The notes under the pieces: model-generated
Databases searched by the model: none
Seen by the model: the letters and a program-made list of their open reading frames with translations, nothing else
Told to the model about the DNA's origin: nothing
NCBI GenBank assembly: GCA_009363875.1
Contig: CM018680.1
Span: 11,105,625 to 11,169,624, forward strand
Reading direction: 5' to 3'
DNA: 64,000 nt
Source of the DNA: Mikania micrantha
Lineage: Eukaryota > Streptophyta > Magnoliopsida > Asterales > Asteraceae
Shown: one piece after another, positions 1-11,617 of the stretch
Layout: every line of letters begins with the position of its first letter
Numbering within the stretch: the first letter of the stretch is position 1
Made by a program: the position numbers and the translations under genes

Positions 1-2816
1 AGACACTGTTGTAGCCAGAGAGATTAATGGGCCCAGATATTCTGTGTTGGCCCAACAGCCAACTGGTTCAGTCCACAGCTACTGGTTCAACCCAATTACT
101 CGGCCCATAGTCACCTTGTGTAGCCCACCTTTCAACCGGCCCAACAATGCATTAGTTCGGCCCAACTGGTTCAAAATAGAACGAATATGTGGATTTAATC
201 GGTTAGGGACAATGTGCATGGATGGGTAATTCAATATTGTGAAGATGGTAGGTTTGAGTTAAAGAACTCCACAATTTAGACCACTAAACTATATTAAAGA
301 ATATTAAACTGTTAATACATTTCATAAAACCAAAGATCACAAGATTTCAAGGGTTGTTGCAAGATTGTTTAATCACTATGTAATGACAGGGTCAAGCTCA
401 ACAAGAATAATATTTCAAGTTTTAAACTATAAACCTAAGTTAATCTTAGTTTGACTCCACAAAGAACTCTATTAACACAAGTAACTAATACATCTTGAAA
501 TAATTATGGGATTTCAAGAATGGGTTAAGGCAATCCAAAGTTATAAAGATTTATTCTTTAATTACCAATTTAGAGCCATCTCTTAAATTCAACCTAACTT
601 GATTAAGAGTTAGGATAATTGTGAATAAGAGAAATAAGGGCCGAACGATGACCGGGACTCACGCGTGATAACTAATTTTAGGGTTAACACTCACACGCAC
701 TCACATACTTATGACACATACTTACAACTCATAAACGCTATGAAATCAATACAGGATCGTGAAACAAACCCAATTACAACTCAGAGCGCGTGCATTCTCT
801 TGTTTAAGCTAGGTCAAACACAACAACTACAAGGTGAGTTCATATGCCCCTTTTCTCTAATCTTTACTGATTTTAAACTCTCGGGGCTGAGAAACATGCT
901 TTACTTTTATTTATTTAAAAGTTTTGCTTACATATTGTTAATACTTTGATTATTTGATATTAAATTGCTTATTATCATAAATCATTGTATGCATGCTTGT
1001 TTGAATTCAAGAATACAGGAAAGATAAGATGATGATGATATTTTAATATCATAACTCATCGATACAATAGAATAACTTAGTAGTAAGTTAACTCTTACAA
1101 CACTTAGTTATTCTTACAAGAAATGACATTGTAACAATTACAAGGGAACATGATGACATGATTACAAGAACAAAACTTAAGAATGATATAAAGATAATAC
1201 ATCTTTATTACATCATTCGATACAAGAATTAAGTGAGTGTAATAAGACTAGTTCTTATAACACTTAACTTTATAATTCAACACATATTACAAGAAGAACA
1301 AGGAACATGGAATGATAATCATGATAACATAATTTCATGATAACAACATCATTCACTCAATTAATTAACATAACCTAATAAGACTAGTTCTTATTTAACT
1401 TTGTTAATATCACGGAGAACATATGACAACGGGAACAAGAGTACAAGTGAATACAATTACAATTAGTTACATTTGACCTGTTTGCATTATATCACTTCAA
1501 TCATGTGCCAAATTGTTCAAGTTGATCATGTAAGCCCCTTTAATTCGCTGACCAGTTAGTTTGACGTGACTAAACCGACGATAGCATAGTGGTACCATAG
1601 GTTTGACAAACCTCTAGCTTGTAGGGCTAGTATGTTGATCGTATTGATTCATTGGCTGGTAACGTATGACCGGTGACAGGGCGACCTCAAGTCAGGTTCT
1701 GGTAAGCGACACATGGTGATATTAATCTACAGTGATAAGTAATTAATCCAGCGGAAACCCTATTGACTAGTAGGTTGAGAAGGTGATCTGCTCTCATGTT
1801 ACACTACTAGTAATAGATTTCGTTGAGGACAATAGACATACAAAGTGGTAGAGATAAATCGGATGCATTGAAATCTGATTACGTGAGGATTTCAATGGAT
1901 TCCTTTTAGGCTCTATGCACTATGGTTCAAGGACAAGTTACAAGGGGTTAACTCACACTCTTAATATTTAATAGAGTATCATCAGTTAACCCACCTCAAG
2001 TATAGAATAATACAAGGACAAGATTATATTAATCTAAAATTCCTTAATACATCGAGGGTTATCAACACTTCGGGTTGATAATTAAACCCCATACAATATA
2101 TTATTCTATCATCAATACAATAACTGAATACATATCAACTACGATGAACAAACGGGTAATGGATATCTTTAGTTGTATCGCAAGTGGCGTAGAACTTGAC
2201 TGAGTATGTGGTGGGATAGCGTTTGGGCTTGACCCTTGCGTGATTCCCTATATATAAGCATACTTGATCAGGTGATACACTACTTGTACATATAACTAAG
2301 GAGAGGCCATTGGGTGGTACAGATGAAACAAGTATTACAAGTAACAAGTATGACATTGTGGATGTGTGCATGATCAATTCAATGGTTTTCAATTTACTTA
2401 CTTATGAACTCACCAACCTAGTGTTGACTTGTTTTAAATGCATGTTTTCTCAGGTGACGGACAGGTGTAGATATTCATATGCAAGTATTTAGCTAGTGGA
2501 CTTTTAGAAGACCTAGCTTACTTTTGGATCGCATATTTTTGGATGACAAAACAGTGAATCACTTTTGTATATCTTGTACAGTTCAAGATATAAACTCACT
2601 GATTCTTTTGATTAGATTTACTTAGTTAAATTATGATGTACAATGTAATTTAACTTTGTAATTCTATTTCATGTCATGATTAGCATTTCTCATTTATATC
2701 TCATGTGCTATGTAAACAATCTGATCAATTGATTATCAACTCAATGATATCGCGCCCCGGGAACCTTCCGCCCGACGGGAAAGCCCGGTCCGTTCCCGCC
2801 GGCCCGGGGTGTGACA
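1..2816 (+). repeat. Element 1 5' LTR, 3' part
   Basis: Direct repeat of 9343-12158. It ends in TGTGACA at 2810-2816, three bases before the primer-binding site. The first 1.7 kb of the LTR, including U3 and the promoter, lies upstream of the window. It holds a GGCCCA-rich stretch at 1-160, AT-rich sequence, and one copy of the recurrent hairpin motif at 2195-2275. Open frames here (for example 665-949) recur in the other LTR only because the LTRs are identical, and I do not regard them as genes. Confidence 0.95.
2195..2275 (+). other. Recurrent LTR hairpin motif, copy A
   Basis: Arms CTTGACTGAGTATG and CATACTTGATCAGG pair with a few G-T pairs. They enclose GTGGTGGGAT, TTGGGCTTGACCC and CCCTATATATAAGC. 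It lies about 540-620 bp before the LTR end and is repeated at 11537-11617 in the 3' LTR. Confidence 0.7.
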
Positions 2817-2819
2817 GAT

Positions 2820-2837
2820 TGGTATCAGAGCCATGGT
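2820..2837 (+). other. Element 1 primer-binding site (tRNA-iMet type)
   Basis: TGGTATCAGAGCCATGGT starts three bases (GAT) after the LTR end. It would pair with the 3' end of initiator methionine tRNA to prime minus-strand DNA, as in most plant Ty3/gypsy elements. Confidence 0.93.
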
Positions 2838-2982
2838 TATAGAGAAATATAGGTCATGTTATTAAAACGGTTTGGCCTAGACTATAACCTAGGGACCTCA
2901 TGTAGATATTATCTGACATAGGATTTTATTTGCATGTGCCTTCTGCTTCTGATCACTCCACTAACCGATAACTTTATTGGTT

Positions 2983-5900
2983 ATGATCAGAATCCCGCCG
3001 AAGAAAGCTTCTTCTGTCGTACCGCGACCTGAAGATTCTGCTCCGCACTCAGCTACACCGACACCGCCTGATTCTCCTCCACGACTACAACCACCTCCTC
3101 CACCTCCTCCTCCGCCACCGCCTCGTTATGAGTTGGATCCGGCTACTATTGCTTTAGCCACACTACTAACGAGCCAACTGAGGGAAGTAATCCCTGACAT
3201 GATGAACCGAATCAACAGCGCAAATAGTAATGTCGCCAACTCAGCTGGAGAGGGCAGTGGAAATACCGGGCATCATCATGACTACTCCTACAAAAACTTT
3301 GTAGGATGCAAGCCACCAAGTTTCAGTGGCAGTGAGGGAGCCGTTGGATTAATCCAATGGATCGAAAAGATGGAGACAACACTAGAGATCAGTAACTGTC
3401 CTGAGCAGTATAAGGTGAAATATGCTGCGGGTTCATTCAACAAGAGAGCCTTAACTTGGTGGAACGCTCAAGTTCAGACTAAAGGCAGAGATGAGGCTTT
3501 GTCCATGCCTTGGAATGACTTTAAGGCAATATTGAAGGCAGAGTTTTGCCCAAGAAACGAGATGAAGAAAGTTGAGACTGAACTGCTCAACTTGGAGATG
3601 ATCGGTGGTGGGCATCTGGCCTACACCACCCGATTTCATGAGTTAGCCGCATTGGCACCTGATGTGGTGCCACCACTTGAGAAGAGAATTGAGCGGTATA
3701 TTGGTGGACTACCGACCTGCATCCGAGGTCATGTGATTGCTGCTCACCCTACTACCATGGAACTGGCTGTTACTCTGTCAGCATCTTTGACAGACATGAT
3801 GGTTACCTCAGGGACATTCAAGAAAGAGGTTGAAACAGCCAAGGCTGTAACTTCAAGAAAGCCGGACAAGCGGCCGGCTAAGAAACAAAAGGTGGCAAGG
3901 AACTTTGCTGCCACTACCCAAACTCCAATGCTAAACCAGCCACCACCACTACAAGTCAGGAAGCCCTACACTGGCACTGCACCTTTGTGCAATACTTGCC
4001 AGTATCATCATGCGCCAAATTCTCAGTGCATGCAATGCACAAACTGTGGAAGGTTTGGCCACTGGGCAAACCGCTGCAGGAGCACGGGAACTCCAAACAG
4101 AAACAACAATGCAGCTACTACTACTGCTGCTACTGATCGCAGGTCTTGCTACAATTGTGGTGAACCTGGTCACTTCTCTCGGGATTGTCCCAAGAGGAAT
4201 CAACAAAGGGCTCAAGCACCAAGAGGACGAGACTTTCAAATAGGAGCTGCTGCAGCTAGACAAGACCCGAACGTCATTACGGGTACATTTCTTCTATCTG
4301 ATTTCTATGCCTCGATATTATTTGATACTGGTGCGGATCAGAGTTTTATCTCATCCGATTTTGCTAGCCATCTTAATCATGTTAGGGAATCATTAGACTC
4401 CCCTTACACTATTGAGATAGCTAATGGCAAACAGATTACAGTTAACACAGTGCTTAGAAATTGCCCACTAACACTTGGTGATCATACATTTTCCATCGAC
4501 TTAATACCGATGGAGCTGGGCAGTTTCGACATCATCATCGGAATGGATTGGCTATCTCTTAATCGAGTTGAGTTCATCTGTTCCGATAAACTACTACGCA
4601 TTCCTATGGGAAATAACGAGACTTTGGAAGTTCGTGGAGATCAAGCGAAACGCAGTGTCAAGATAATATCATGCATGAAAGCCCGCAAGTGCTTACGGAA
4701 ACAATGTGTTGCATTTCTGGCTCACGTGATTCAGAAAGACAAGAAAGCAATCAAGATTCAAGATGTACCAGTTGTGAGGGATTTCGCAGGAGTATTTCCG
4801 GATGACTTACCGGGACTGCCACCCGAGAGATCGGTGCAGTTCCGAATCGATTTGATTCCGGGAGCAACTCCTGTAGCTAAGTCTCCTTACAGACTCGCAC
4901 CATCGGAGATGCAAGAGTTGTCCAATCAGTTGCAAGAACTTCTCGATAAAGGATTCATCCGACCGAGCTTTTCCCCGTGGGGAGCTCCGGTTCTTTTTGT
5001 TAAAAAGAAGGATGGAACCTTCAGAATGTGTATTGATTATCGAGAACTCAACAAACTCACCATTAAGAATCGGTACCCGTTACCGAGGATTGATGATTTG
5101 TTTGATCAGTTACAAGGAGCACAGTATTTTTCAAAGATTGACCTGAGATCAGGTTATCATCAGCTCCGGATTCAAGAAGAAGTCATACCAAAGACGACCT
5201 TTCGTACCCGATATGGACACTACGAATTCATGGTGATGCCATTCGGACTGACGAACGCACCGGCTGTGTTCATGGACTTAATGAACCGGGTGTGCAAGCC
5301 GTATCTAGATCAGTTTGTGATCGTCTTCATTGACGATATACTGATTTATTCAAGAACCGAGAAGGAACATGAGCAACACCTCAAGACAGTTTTGGAGCTT
5401 CTGAAAGAAGGACAACTCTATGCCAAATTCTCTAAATGTGAATTTTGGTTAAGGGAAGTTCAGTTTTTGGGTCACGTGATTAACAGTGATGGTATTCATG
5501 TGGATCCTGCCAAGATAGAAGCAATCAAGAACTGGGATGTGCCTACAACACCGACCGAGATCAGATCATTTTTGGGATTGGCAGGTTATTACCGGAGATT
5601 CATTTCGAATTTCTCTAAGATAGCCTTGCCTCTCACTAAGCTCACACAGAAGTCTGAACCTTTTGTGTGGACTCAGAAACAAGAAGAGGCATTCCAGACG
5701 CTGAAGCAAAGATTGTGCAATGCTCCAATCTTAACACTCCCAGAAGGCAATGATGACTTTGTAGTTTACTGTGATGCTTCCCATCAGGGACTCGGATGTG
5801 TTTTGATGCAACGAGACAAAGTCATTGCTTACGCCTCACGACAGCTGAAGATACACGAGAAGAATTACACGACACATGATCTTGAACTGGGAGCTGTTGT

Positions 5901-7590
5901 CTTTGCATTAAAGATTTGGAGACACTACCTGTATGGTACCAAATGCACTATCTTCACAGATCACAAGAGTTTACAACACATATTTGATCAGAAGGAGCTT
6001 AACATGAGACAGAGACGTTGGGTTGAGCTCCTGAACGATTACGATTGCGTGATCAAATACCATCCGGGCAAAGCAAATGTTGTTGCAGATGCTTTGAGTC
6101 GGAAGGAAAGAGTCAAACCCTTACGCGTTCGCGCCATGGGAATGACAGTGCAAACAAGTTTGAGAGATCACATTTTACAAGCACAACAAGAAGCAGTGGC
6201 GAGAGACAATTTGAAACGCGAACTCGACTGTGGAGCCGAGAAACATTTTGAGACAAGACAAGATGGAGTTATCTACTATCTGGATCGTGTTTGGATTCCG
6301 GCAGTAGATGAACTTCGAACGCTCATTCTTGACGAGGCACACAAGTCACGTTACTCAGTTCATCCGGGTGCCGATAAGATGTACCAAGATCTTAGGTCAT
6401 TTTATTGGTGGCCGGGCATGAAGAAAGACATTGCCACTTACGTTGGCAAATGTATCACATGTGCCAAAGTCAAAGCTGAACACCAGAAACCTTCGGGTTT
6501 GCTGGAACAACCAGAGATACCACAATGGAAGTGGGAACAAATAGCTATGGATTTCATTACCAAGCTACCCCGCACTTCCAGCGGACATGATTCGATTTGG
6601 GTCATCATTGATAGATTGACCAAGTCCGCACATTTCTTGCCGATCAGAGAAACGTACAAGATGGAGAAACTTGCAAGACTATACATTGATGAAATAGTAG
6701 TGAGGCACGGTGTGCCATTGTCTATTATTTCAGACCGGGACAGTCGATTCACTTCGCGGTTCTGGCAATCATTGCAACAATCCTTAGGGACAAGTGTTAA
6801 CTTGAGCACTGCTTATCATCCACAAACGGATGGACAAAGCGAGCGCACTATTCAAACCCTAGAGGATATGTTGAGAACATGCATCCTAGACTTCGGTGGA
6901 AGTTGGGACACACACTTACCACTCATTGAGTTCTCCTACAACAATAGCTACCACAGCAGCATCGGATGTGCTCCTTTTGAAGCACTTTATGGTAGAAGAT
7001 GTCGGTCTCCAATTTGTTGGACCGAAGTGGGAGACAACAGAATAACTAGGCCTGAGCTTATTCAGGAAACTACTGATAAGATTGCTCAGATTCAACAACG
7101 ATTACAAGCAACACGTAGCCGCCAAAAGAGTTACGCAGACAAACGGCGCAAGCCTTTGGAATTCGATGTGGGTGACCGAGTCATGTTAAAAGTGTCCCCA
7201 TGGAAAGGCGTAGTTCGGTTTGGGGCTAAAGGCAAGCTAGCACCTCGGTATGTCGGACCGTTTGAGATTACTCAACGCATAGGTCCTGTGGCATACAGAC
7301 TCAGACTCCCTGATGAACTCAGCGGAGTACACGATGTGTTTCATGTATCAAATCTCAAGAGGTGTCTGGCAGATGAAACATTGATCATACCATTGGAAGA
7401 GATACAAATTGATGAACAACTATATTTCGTTGAAGAACCTGTAGAGGTTATGGAACGTGAAGTCAAGAGACTGAAACGAAGCCGTATCCCTATTGTAAAG
7501 GTTCGATGGAGCTCCAAGCGTGGACCAGAGTTTACCTGGGAACGCGAGGACAACATGAAAGCCAAGTATCCCCACCTGTTCGAGAAGTAA
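2983..7590 (+). CDS. gag-pol: Gag-Pol polyprotein, uninterrupted, chromodomain-like C-terminus
   Basis: The frame opens at TTG 2977, but the first ATG is 2983, giving 1535 aa. Visible in order: an 11-proline run (37-47); Gag capsid-type region (about 123-226, with WIEKME and TWWNAQ); two CCHC zinc knuckles (352-365, 389-402); protease DTGAD (448-452); reverse transcriptase with FIDD (782-785); RNase H with acidic residues near D931, D993 and D1036; integrase H1120/H1127/C1157/C1160 zinc site; integrase core D1190, D1251, E1287 with exact D,D-35-E spacing; chromodomain-like tail (about 1497-1534, IPIVKVRW and FTWERED). Gag would form the particle, RT/RNase H copy the RNA, and integrase insert the cDNA; chromodomains of this clade are thought to steer insertion to heterochromatin. 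All catalytic motifs are present and there is no stop or frameshift, so it may be functional. Gag and Pol share one frame, so release must be by proteolysis. Confidence 0.95.
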   Translation: MIRIPPKKASSVVPRPEDSAPHSATPTPPDSPPRLQPPPPPPPPPPPRYELDPATIALATLLTSQLREVIPDMMNRINSANSNVANSAGEGSGNTGHHHDYSYKNFVGCKPPSFSGSEGAVGLIQWIEKMETTLEISNCPEQYKVKYAAGSFNKRALTWWNAQVQTKGRDEALSMPWNDFKAILKAEFCPRNEMKKVETELLNLEMIGGGHLAYTTRFHELAALAPDVVPPLEKRIERYIGGLPTCIRGHVIAAHPTTMELAVTLSASLTDMMVTSGTFKKEVETAKAVTSRKPDKRPAKKQKVARNFAATTQTPMLNQPPPLQVRKPYTGTAPLCNTCQYHHAPNSQCMQCTNCGRFGHWANRCRSTGTPNRNNNAATTTAATDRRSCYNCGEPGHFSRDCPKRNQQRAQAPRGRDFQIGAAAARQDPNVITGTFLLSDFYASILFDTGADQSFISSDFASHLNHVRESLDSPYTIEIANGKQITVNTVLRNCPLTLGDHTFSIDLIPMELGSFDIIIGMDWLSLNRVEFICSDKLLRIPMGNNETLEVRGDQAKRSVKIISCMKARKCLRKQCVAFLAHVIQKDKKAIKIQDVPVVRDFAGVFPDDLPGLPPERSVQFRIDLIPGATPVAKSPYRLAPSEMQELSNQLQELLDKGFIRPSFSPWGAPVLFVKKKDGTFRMCIDYRELNKLTIKNRYPLPRIDDLFDQLQGAQYFSKIDLRSGYHQLRIQEEVIPKTTFRTRYGHYEFMVMPFGLTNAPAVFMDLMNRVCKPYLDQFVIVFIDDILIYSRTEKEHEQHLKTVLELLKEGQLYAKFSKCEFWLREVQFLGHVINSDGIHVDPAKIEAIKNWDVPTTPTEIRSFLGLAGYYRRFISNFSKIALPLTKLTQKSEPFVWTQKQEEAFQTLKQRLCNAPILTLPEGNDDFVVYCDASHQGLGCVLMQRDKVIAYASRQLKIHEKNYTTHDLELGAVVFALKIWRHYLYGTKCTIFTDHKSLQHIFDQKELNMRQRRWVELLNDYDCVIKYHPGKANVVADALSRKERVKPLRVRAMGMTVQTSLRDHILQAQQEAVARDNLKRELDCGAEKHFETRQDGVIYYLDRVWIPAVDELRTLILDEAHKSRYSVHPGADKMYQDLRSFYWWPGMKKDIATYVGKCITCAKVKAEHQKPSGLLEQPEIPQWKWEQIAMDFITKLPRTSSGHDSIWVIIDRLTKSAHFLPIRETYKMEKLARLYIDEIVVRHGVPLSIISDRDSRFTSRFWQSLQQSLGTSVNLSTAYHPQTDGQSERTIQTLEDMLRTCILDFGGSWDTHLPLIEFSYNNSYHSSIGCAPFEALYGRRCRSPICWTEVGDNRITRPELIQETTDKIAQIQQRLQATRSRQKSYADKRRKPLEFDVGDRVMLKVSPWKGVVRFGAKGKLAPRYVGPFEITQRIGPVAYRLRLPDELSGVHDVFHVSNLKRCLADETLIIPLEEIQIDEQLYFVEEPVEVMEREVKRLKRSRIPIVKVRWSSKRGPEFTWEREDNMKAKYPHLFEK

Positions 7591-7608
7591 AGCCTGAACT
7601 TTATGCTT

Positions 7609-7627
7609 AAATTTCGGGACGAAATTT
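7609..7627 (+). promoter_or_regulatory. Pre-PPT palindrome
   Basis: AAATTTCGGGACGAAATTT has 8-bp perfect arms around GGA and sits between the gag-pol stop and the polypurine tract. The same palindrome lies at this place in elements 2, 3, 4 and 6. It could be an RNA hairpin that marks the polypurine tract, but the role is unknown. Confidence 0.7.
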
Positions 7628-7631
7628 CTTT

Positions 7632-7644
7632 AACAAGGGGAGAC
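7632..7644 (+). other. Element 1 polypurine tract
   Basis: AACAAGGGGAGAC directly abuts the 3' LTR start TGTGACA. This is the expected plus-strand primer of an LTR retrotransposon. Confidence 0.9.
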
Positions 7645-8047
7645 TGTGACAACTAGTACCCGACCGCCCGGCAAGTCCGTACGGTATGTGTACTTGCATA
7701 CAGTAACTATGTGTACATATGTATTTGTAAACAGTTTTTGTATTAACAGGATCCTAAATACAAGAACGGTTGTACGTATTTTCGTGTAAACTTAAATACA
7801 TTAAGTACAACGTACATTCGAAACATTAGTTGTGTTTATTAAGTGAAAACTTAATGACAGTTAATACAACAAATCATGAGAAACTACGGTAATCAAACAA
7901 TATTCAGAAAACAAATCAGTTGTGATCTGATGTCCATTGATGACAGGAATCAGATGGCCGACAATTCAATGTGAAAACAAGACGAAAACATGATGTTTAG
8001 TTGAGTCCGACAGTGAGAAAACACAATTAAAACATAAATGCAGTGTT

Positions 8048-8128
8048 ATTTCAGAATAACGAACTGACAGTGTGTTTGCGTGAGTGACGATTCACACAAA
8101 CATATCTGTGAGTTTAGAGTTCTGAAAT
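8048..8128 (+). other. Large U3 hairpin with GTGACGAT loop (element 1, first)
   Basis: Outer arms ATTTCAGAA/TTCTGAAAT, middle ACAG/CTGT and inner TGTTTGCGTG/TCACACAAACA enclose AGTGACGAT. The same architecture with different middle arms occurs at 48837-48918 and, nearly identical, at 55597-55677. Confidence 0.7.
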
Positions 8129-8177
8129 AATGACTGAAAAGTAGAAAACAAAAGTCAGAAAGCAAAACCATCGTCGT

Positions 8178-8206
8178 ATTCGTTCGGGTGACGATTCGAA
8201 CGAATT
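8178..8206 (+). other. U3 hairpin with GGTGACGAT loop (element 1, second)
   Basis: ATTCGTTCG and TCGAACGAAT flank GGTGACGAT. The TGACG core resembles bZIP (as-1 type) sites, but the arms, not the loop, vary between copies. Confidence 0.7.
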
Positions 8207-8424
8207 ACGCGCGAAGGTGACGCGATCTGACGAAACGAAAACGAAACACGATACGATACGAAAATAATTTAATAAAATAAAATAAATAACGTTTTACAAT
8301 TTTGAAACTCATCAAATAAATAAAAATAACATTTTATGTATTTATTTAAATTACGCGTAATTTTCCGGATACGCGACGAATTAACGAACCGAGCAACCGA
8401 AACAGACCCGGACATCACGCGTAG

Positions 8425-8432
8425 TATTTAAA
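8425..8432 (+). promoter_or_regulatory. Putative LTR TATA box (element 1)
   Basis: TATTTAAA, about 780 bp into the LTR, is followed within 60 bp by a pyrimidine-rich segment. The TATA box of element 6 sits at the same distance from its LTR start. The left LTR copy is outside the window. Confidence 0.55.
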
Positions 8433-11400
8433 CCCTAAATGAGTCTTATTCTATCATTTCATCATCTTCCCCTCTCTCTCTACCTTGAAAATCCGGCTAC
8501 CACCAAAAATCACCAAATTTGATCTTGCAAACACCATAACTCCTTCATTTCTCATCCGATTTGAGTGATTCTTTCGCCCACGCGTAGCCCTCGACGTCCT
8601 CTACATGAAAGTACAACGGATCTAAGCTTATCATCACTGAAAAACGAGGTATGATGCTGAGAAAAGTGCGAAAAATAGGGTTTTCACCCTCTTATGCGAC
8701 CATCAACTTTAGCCGGTTCTACACCTAGTTTCTTTGACCTTAAATCTCGAAACCCAGTCATAACATTCATCAACAACTGAACCATCAAAGATCTTGGTTA
8801 AGAACTCGGTTGGAACACCCTAGCTAACCTCAAACCCTCGAACAGACGAATGAGACACCAACAGGTCGGCGATTGACTCCTTGCCGAAGGAGATAGGCCG
8901 ACTGAGAAGACCGCCGCATGAGTGGCCGAATGACCTCATGCGCCACCTTCATTCGTTGACCATGGAGCTCTCATACGTCAGTCTCCCCATTCGCTGGTCA
9001 TTCGTGGTTCCCATTCGGCTGCCACCACCGGACCACCACCATTCGCCACCTTCTTCATTCGGTGGAGGACCAGGCACCCTCCGGTTGAGCCAAACCTTAC
9101 GCAAATCACCTTGGCTGGTTCAGTTGACGGCAACCCTAACTTGTTGCATGAACCCTAATCGGCCCACACTCCCATTCTACATTCACTCGATGAAGCAACA
9201 CCCACATTAGCTTTGGGCCCAGATTACGGTTACTGTTTAACCCAAGACCAACCACACTTGGCCCAAATATTCAACCCAAGATGAGTTGATTGATGTAAAA
9301 CTCATTAATTGTTCAAAACAGCCCATGCTAAGGCCCAACCTAAGACACTGTTGTAGCCAGAGAGATTAATGGGCCCAGATATTCTGTGTTGGCCCAACAG
9401 CCAACTGGTTCAGTCCACAGCTACTGGTTCAACCCAAATACTCGGCCCATAGTCACCTTGTGTAGTCCACCTTTCAACCGGCCCAACAATGCATTAGTTC
9501 GGCCCAACTGGTTCAAAATAGAATGAATATGTGGATTTAATCGGTTAGGGACAATGTGCATGGATGGGTAATTCAATATTGTGAAGATGGTAGGTTTGAG
9601 TTAAAGAACTCCACAATTTAGACCACTAAACTATATTAAAGAATATTAAACTGTTAATACATTTCATAAAACCAAAGATCACAAGATTTCAAGGGTTGTT
9701 GCAAGATTGTTTAATCACTATGTAATGACAGGGTCAAGCTCAACAAGAATAATATTTCAAGTTTTAAACTATAAACCTAAGTTAATCTTAGTTTGACTCC
9801 ACAAAGAACTCTATTAACACAAGTAACTAATACATCTTGAAATAATTATGGGATTTCAAGAATGGGTTAAGGCAATCCAAAGTTATAAAGATTTATTCTT
9901 TAATTACCAATTTAGAGCCATCTCTTAAATTCAACCTAACTTGATTAAGAGTTAGGATAATTGTGAATAAGAGAAATAAGGGCCGAACGATGACCGGGAC
10001 TCACGCGTGATAACTAATTTTAGGGTTAACACTCACACGCACTCACATACTTATGACACATACTTACAACTCATAAACGCTATGAAATCAATACAGGATC
10101 GTGAAACAAACCCAATTACAACTCAGAGCGCGTGCATTCTCTTGTTTAAGCTAGGTCAAACACAACAACTACAAGGTGAGTTCATATGCCCCTTTTCTCT
10201 AATCTTTACTGATTTTAAACTCTCGGGGCTGAGAAACATGCTTTACTTTTATTTATTTAAAAGTTTTGCTTACATATTGTTAATACTTTGATTATTTGAT
10301 ATTAAATTGCTTATTATCATAAATCATTGTATGCATGCTTGTTTGAATTCAAGAATACAGGAAAGATAAGATGATGATGATATTTTAATATCATAACTCA
10401 TCGATACAATAGAATAACTTAGTAGTAAGTTAACTCTTACAACACTTAGTTATTCTTACAAGAAATGACATTGTAACAATTACAAGGGAACATGATGACA
10501 TGATTACAAGAACAAAACTTAAGAATGATATAAAGATAATACATCTTTATTACATCATTCGATACAAGAATTAAGTGAGTGTAATAAGACTAGTTCTTAT
10601 AACACTTAACTTTATAATTCAACACATATTACAAGAAGAACAAGGAACATGGAATGATAATCATGATAACATAATTTCATGATAACAACATCATTCACTC
10701 AATTAATTAACATAACCTAATAAGACTAGTTCTTATTTAACTTTGTTAATATCACGGAGAACATATGACAACGGGAACAAGAGTACAAGTGAATACAATT
10801 ACAATTAGTTACATTTGACCTGTTTGCATTATATCACTTCAATCATGTGCCAAATTGTTCAAGTTGATCATGTAAGCCCCTTTAATTCGCTGACCAGTTA
10901 GTTTGACGTGACTAAACCGACGATAGCATAGTGGTACCATAGGTTTGACAAACCTCTAGCTTGTAGGGCTAGTATGTTGATCGTATTGATTCATTGGCTA
11001 GTAACGTATGACCGGTGACAGGGCGACCTCAAGTCAGGTTCTGGTAAGCGACACATGGTGATATTAATCTACAGTGATAAGTAATTAATCCAGCGGAAAC
11101 CCTATTGACTAGTAGGTTGAGAAGGTGATCTGCTCTCATGTTACACTACTAGTAATAGATTTCGTTGAGGACAATAGACATACAAAGTGGTAGAGATAAA
11201 TCGGATGCATTGAAATCTGATTACGTGAGGATTTCAATGGATTCCTTTTAGGCTCTATGCACTATGGTTCAAGGACAAGTTACAAGGGGTTAACTCACAC
11301 TCTTAATATTTAATAGAGTATCATCAGTTAACCCACCTCAAGTATAGAATAATACAAGGACAAGATTATATTAATCTAAAATTCCTTAATACATCGAGGG

Positions 11401-11536
11401 TTATCAACACTTCGGGTTGATAATTAAACCCCATACAATATATTATTCTATCATCAATACAATAACTGAATACATATCAACTACGATGAACAAACGGGTA
11501 ATGGATATCTTTAGTTGTATCGCAAGTGGCGTAGAA

Positions 11537-11617
11537 CTTGACTGAGTATGTGGTGGGATAGCGTTTGGGCTTGACCCTTGCGTGATTCCCTATATATAAG
11601 CATACTTGATCAGGTGA
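11537..11617 (+). other. Recurrent LTR hairpin motif, copy A' (element 1 3' LTR)
   Basis: Identical counterpart of 2195-2275 in the 3' LTR. Confidence 0.7.

Noticed and set aside
665..949. 94-aa open frame repeated identically at 10007-10291
   Set aside because: Its conservation only reflects the near-identity of the two LTRs of element 1; no domain, low complexity, and it opens from an alternative start codon rather than ATG.
2240..2265. CCCTATATATAAGC as the main LTR TATA box
   Set aside because: Kept only as an alternative: the same string occurs in the internal leader of element 2 and twice in tandem in one solo LTR, always inside a hairpin, and better placed TATA boxes followed by CT-rich leaders exist near 8425, 13476, 49310 and 55973.
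8881..9210. 109-aa frame in the element 1 3' LTR
   Set aside because: Runs through the CATTCGG word array; composition is dictated by the repeats and it has no recognisable domain.
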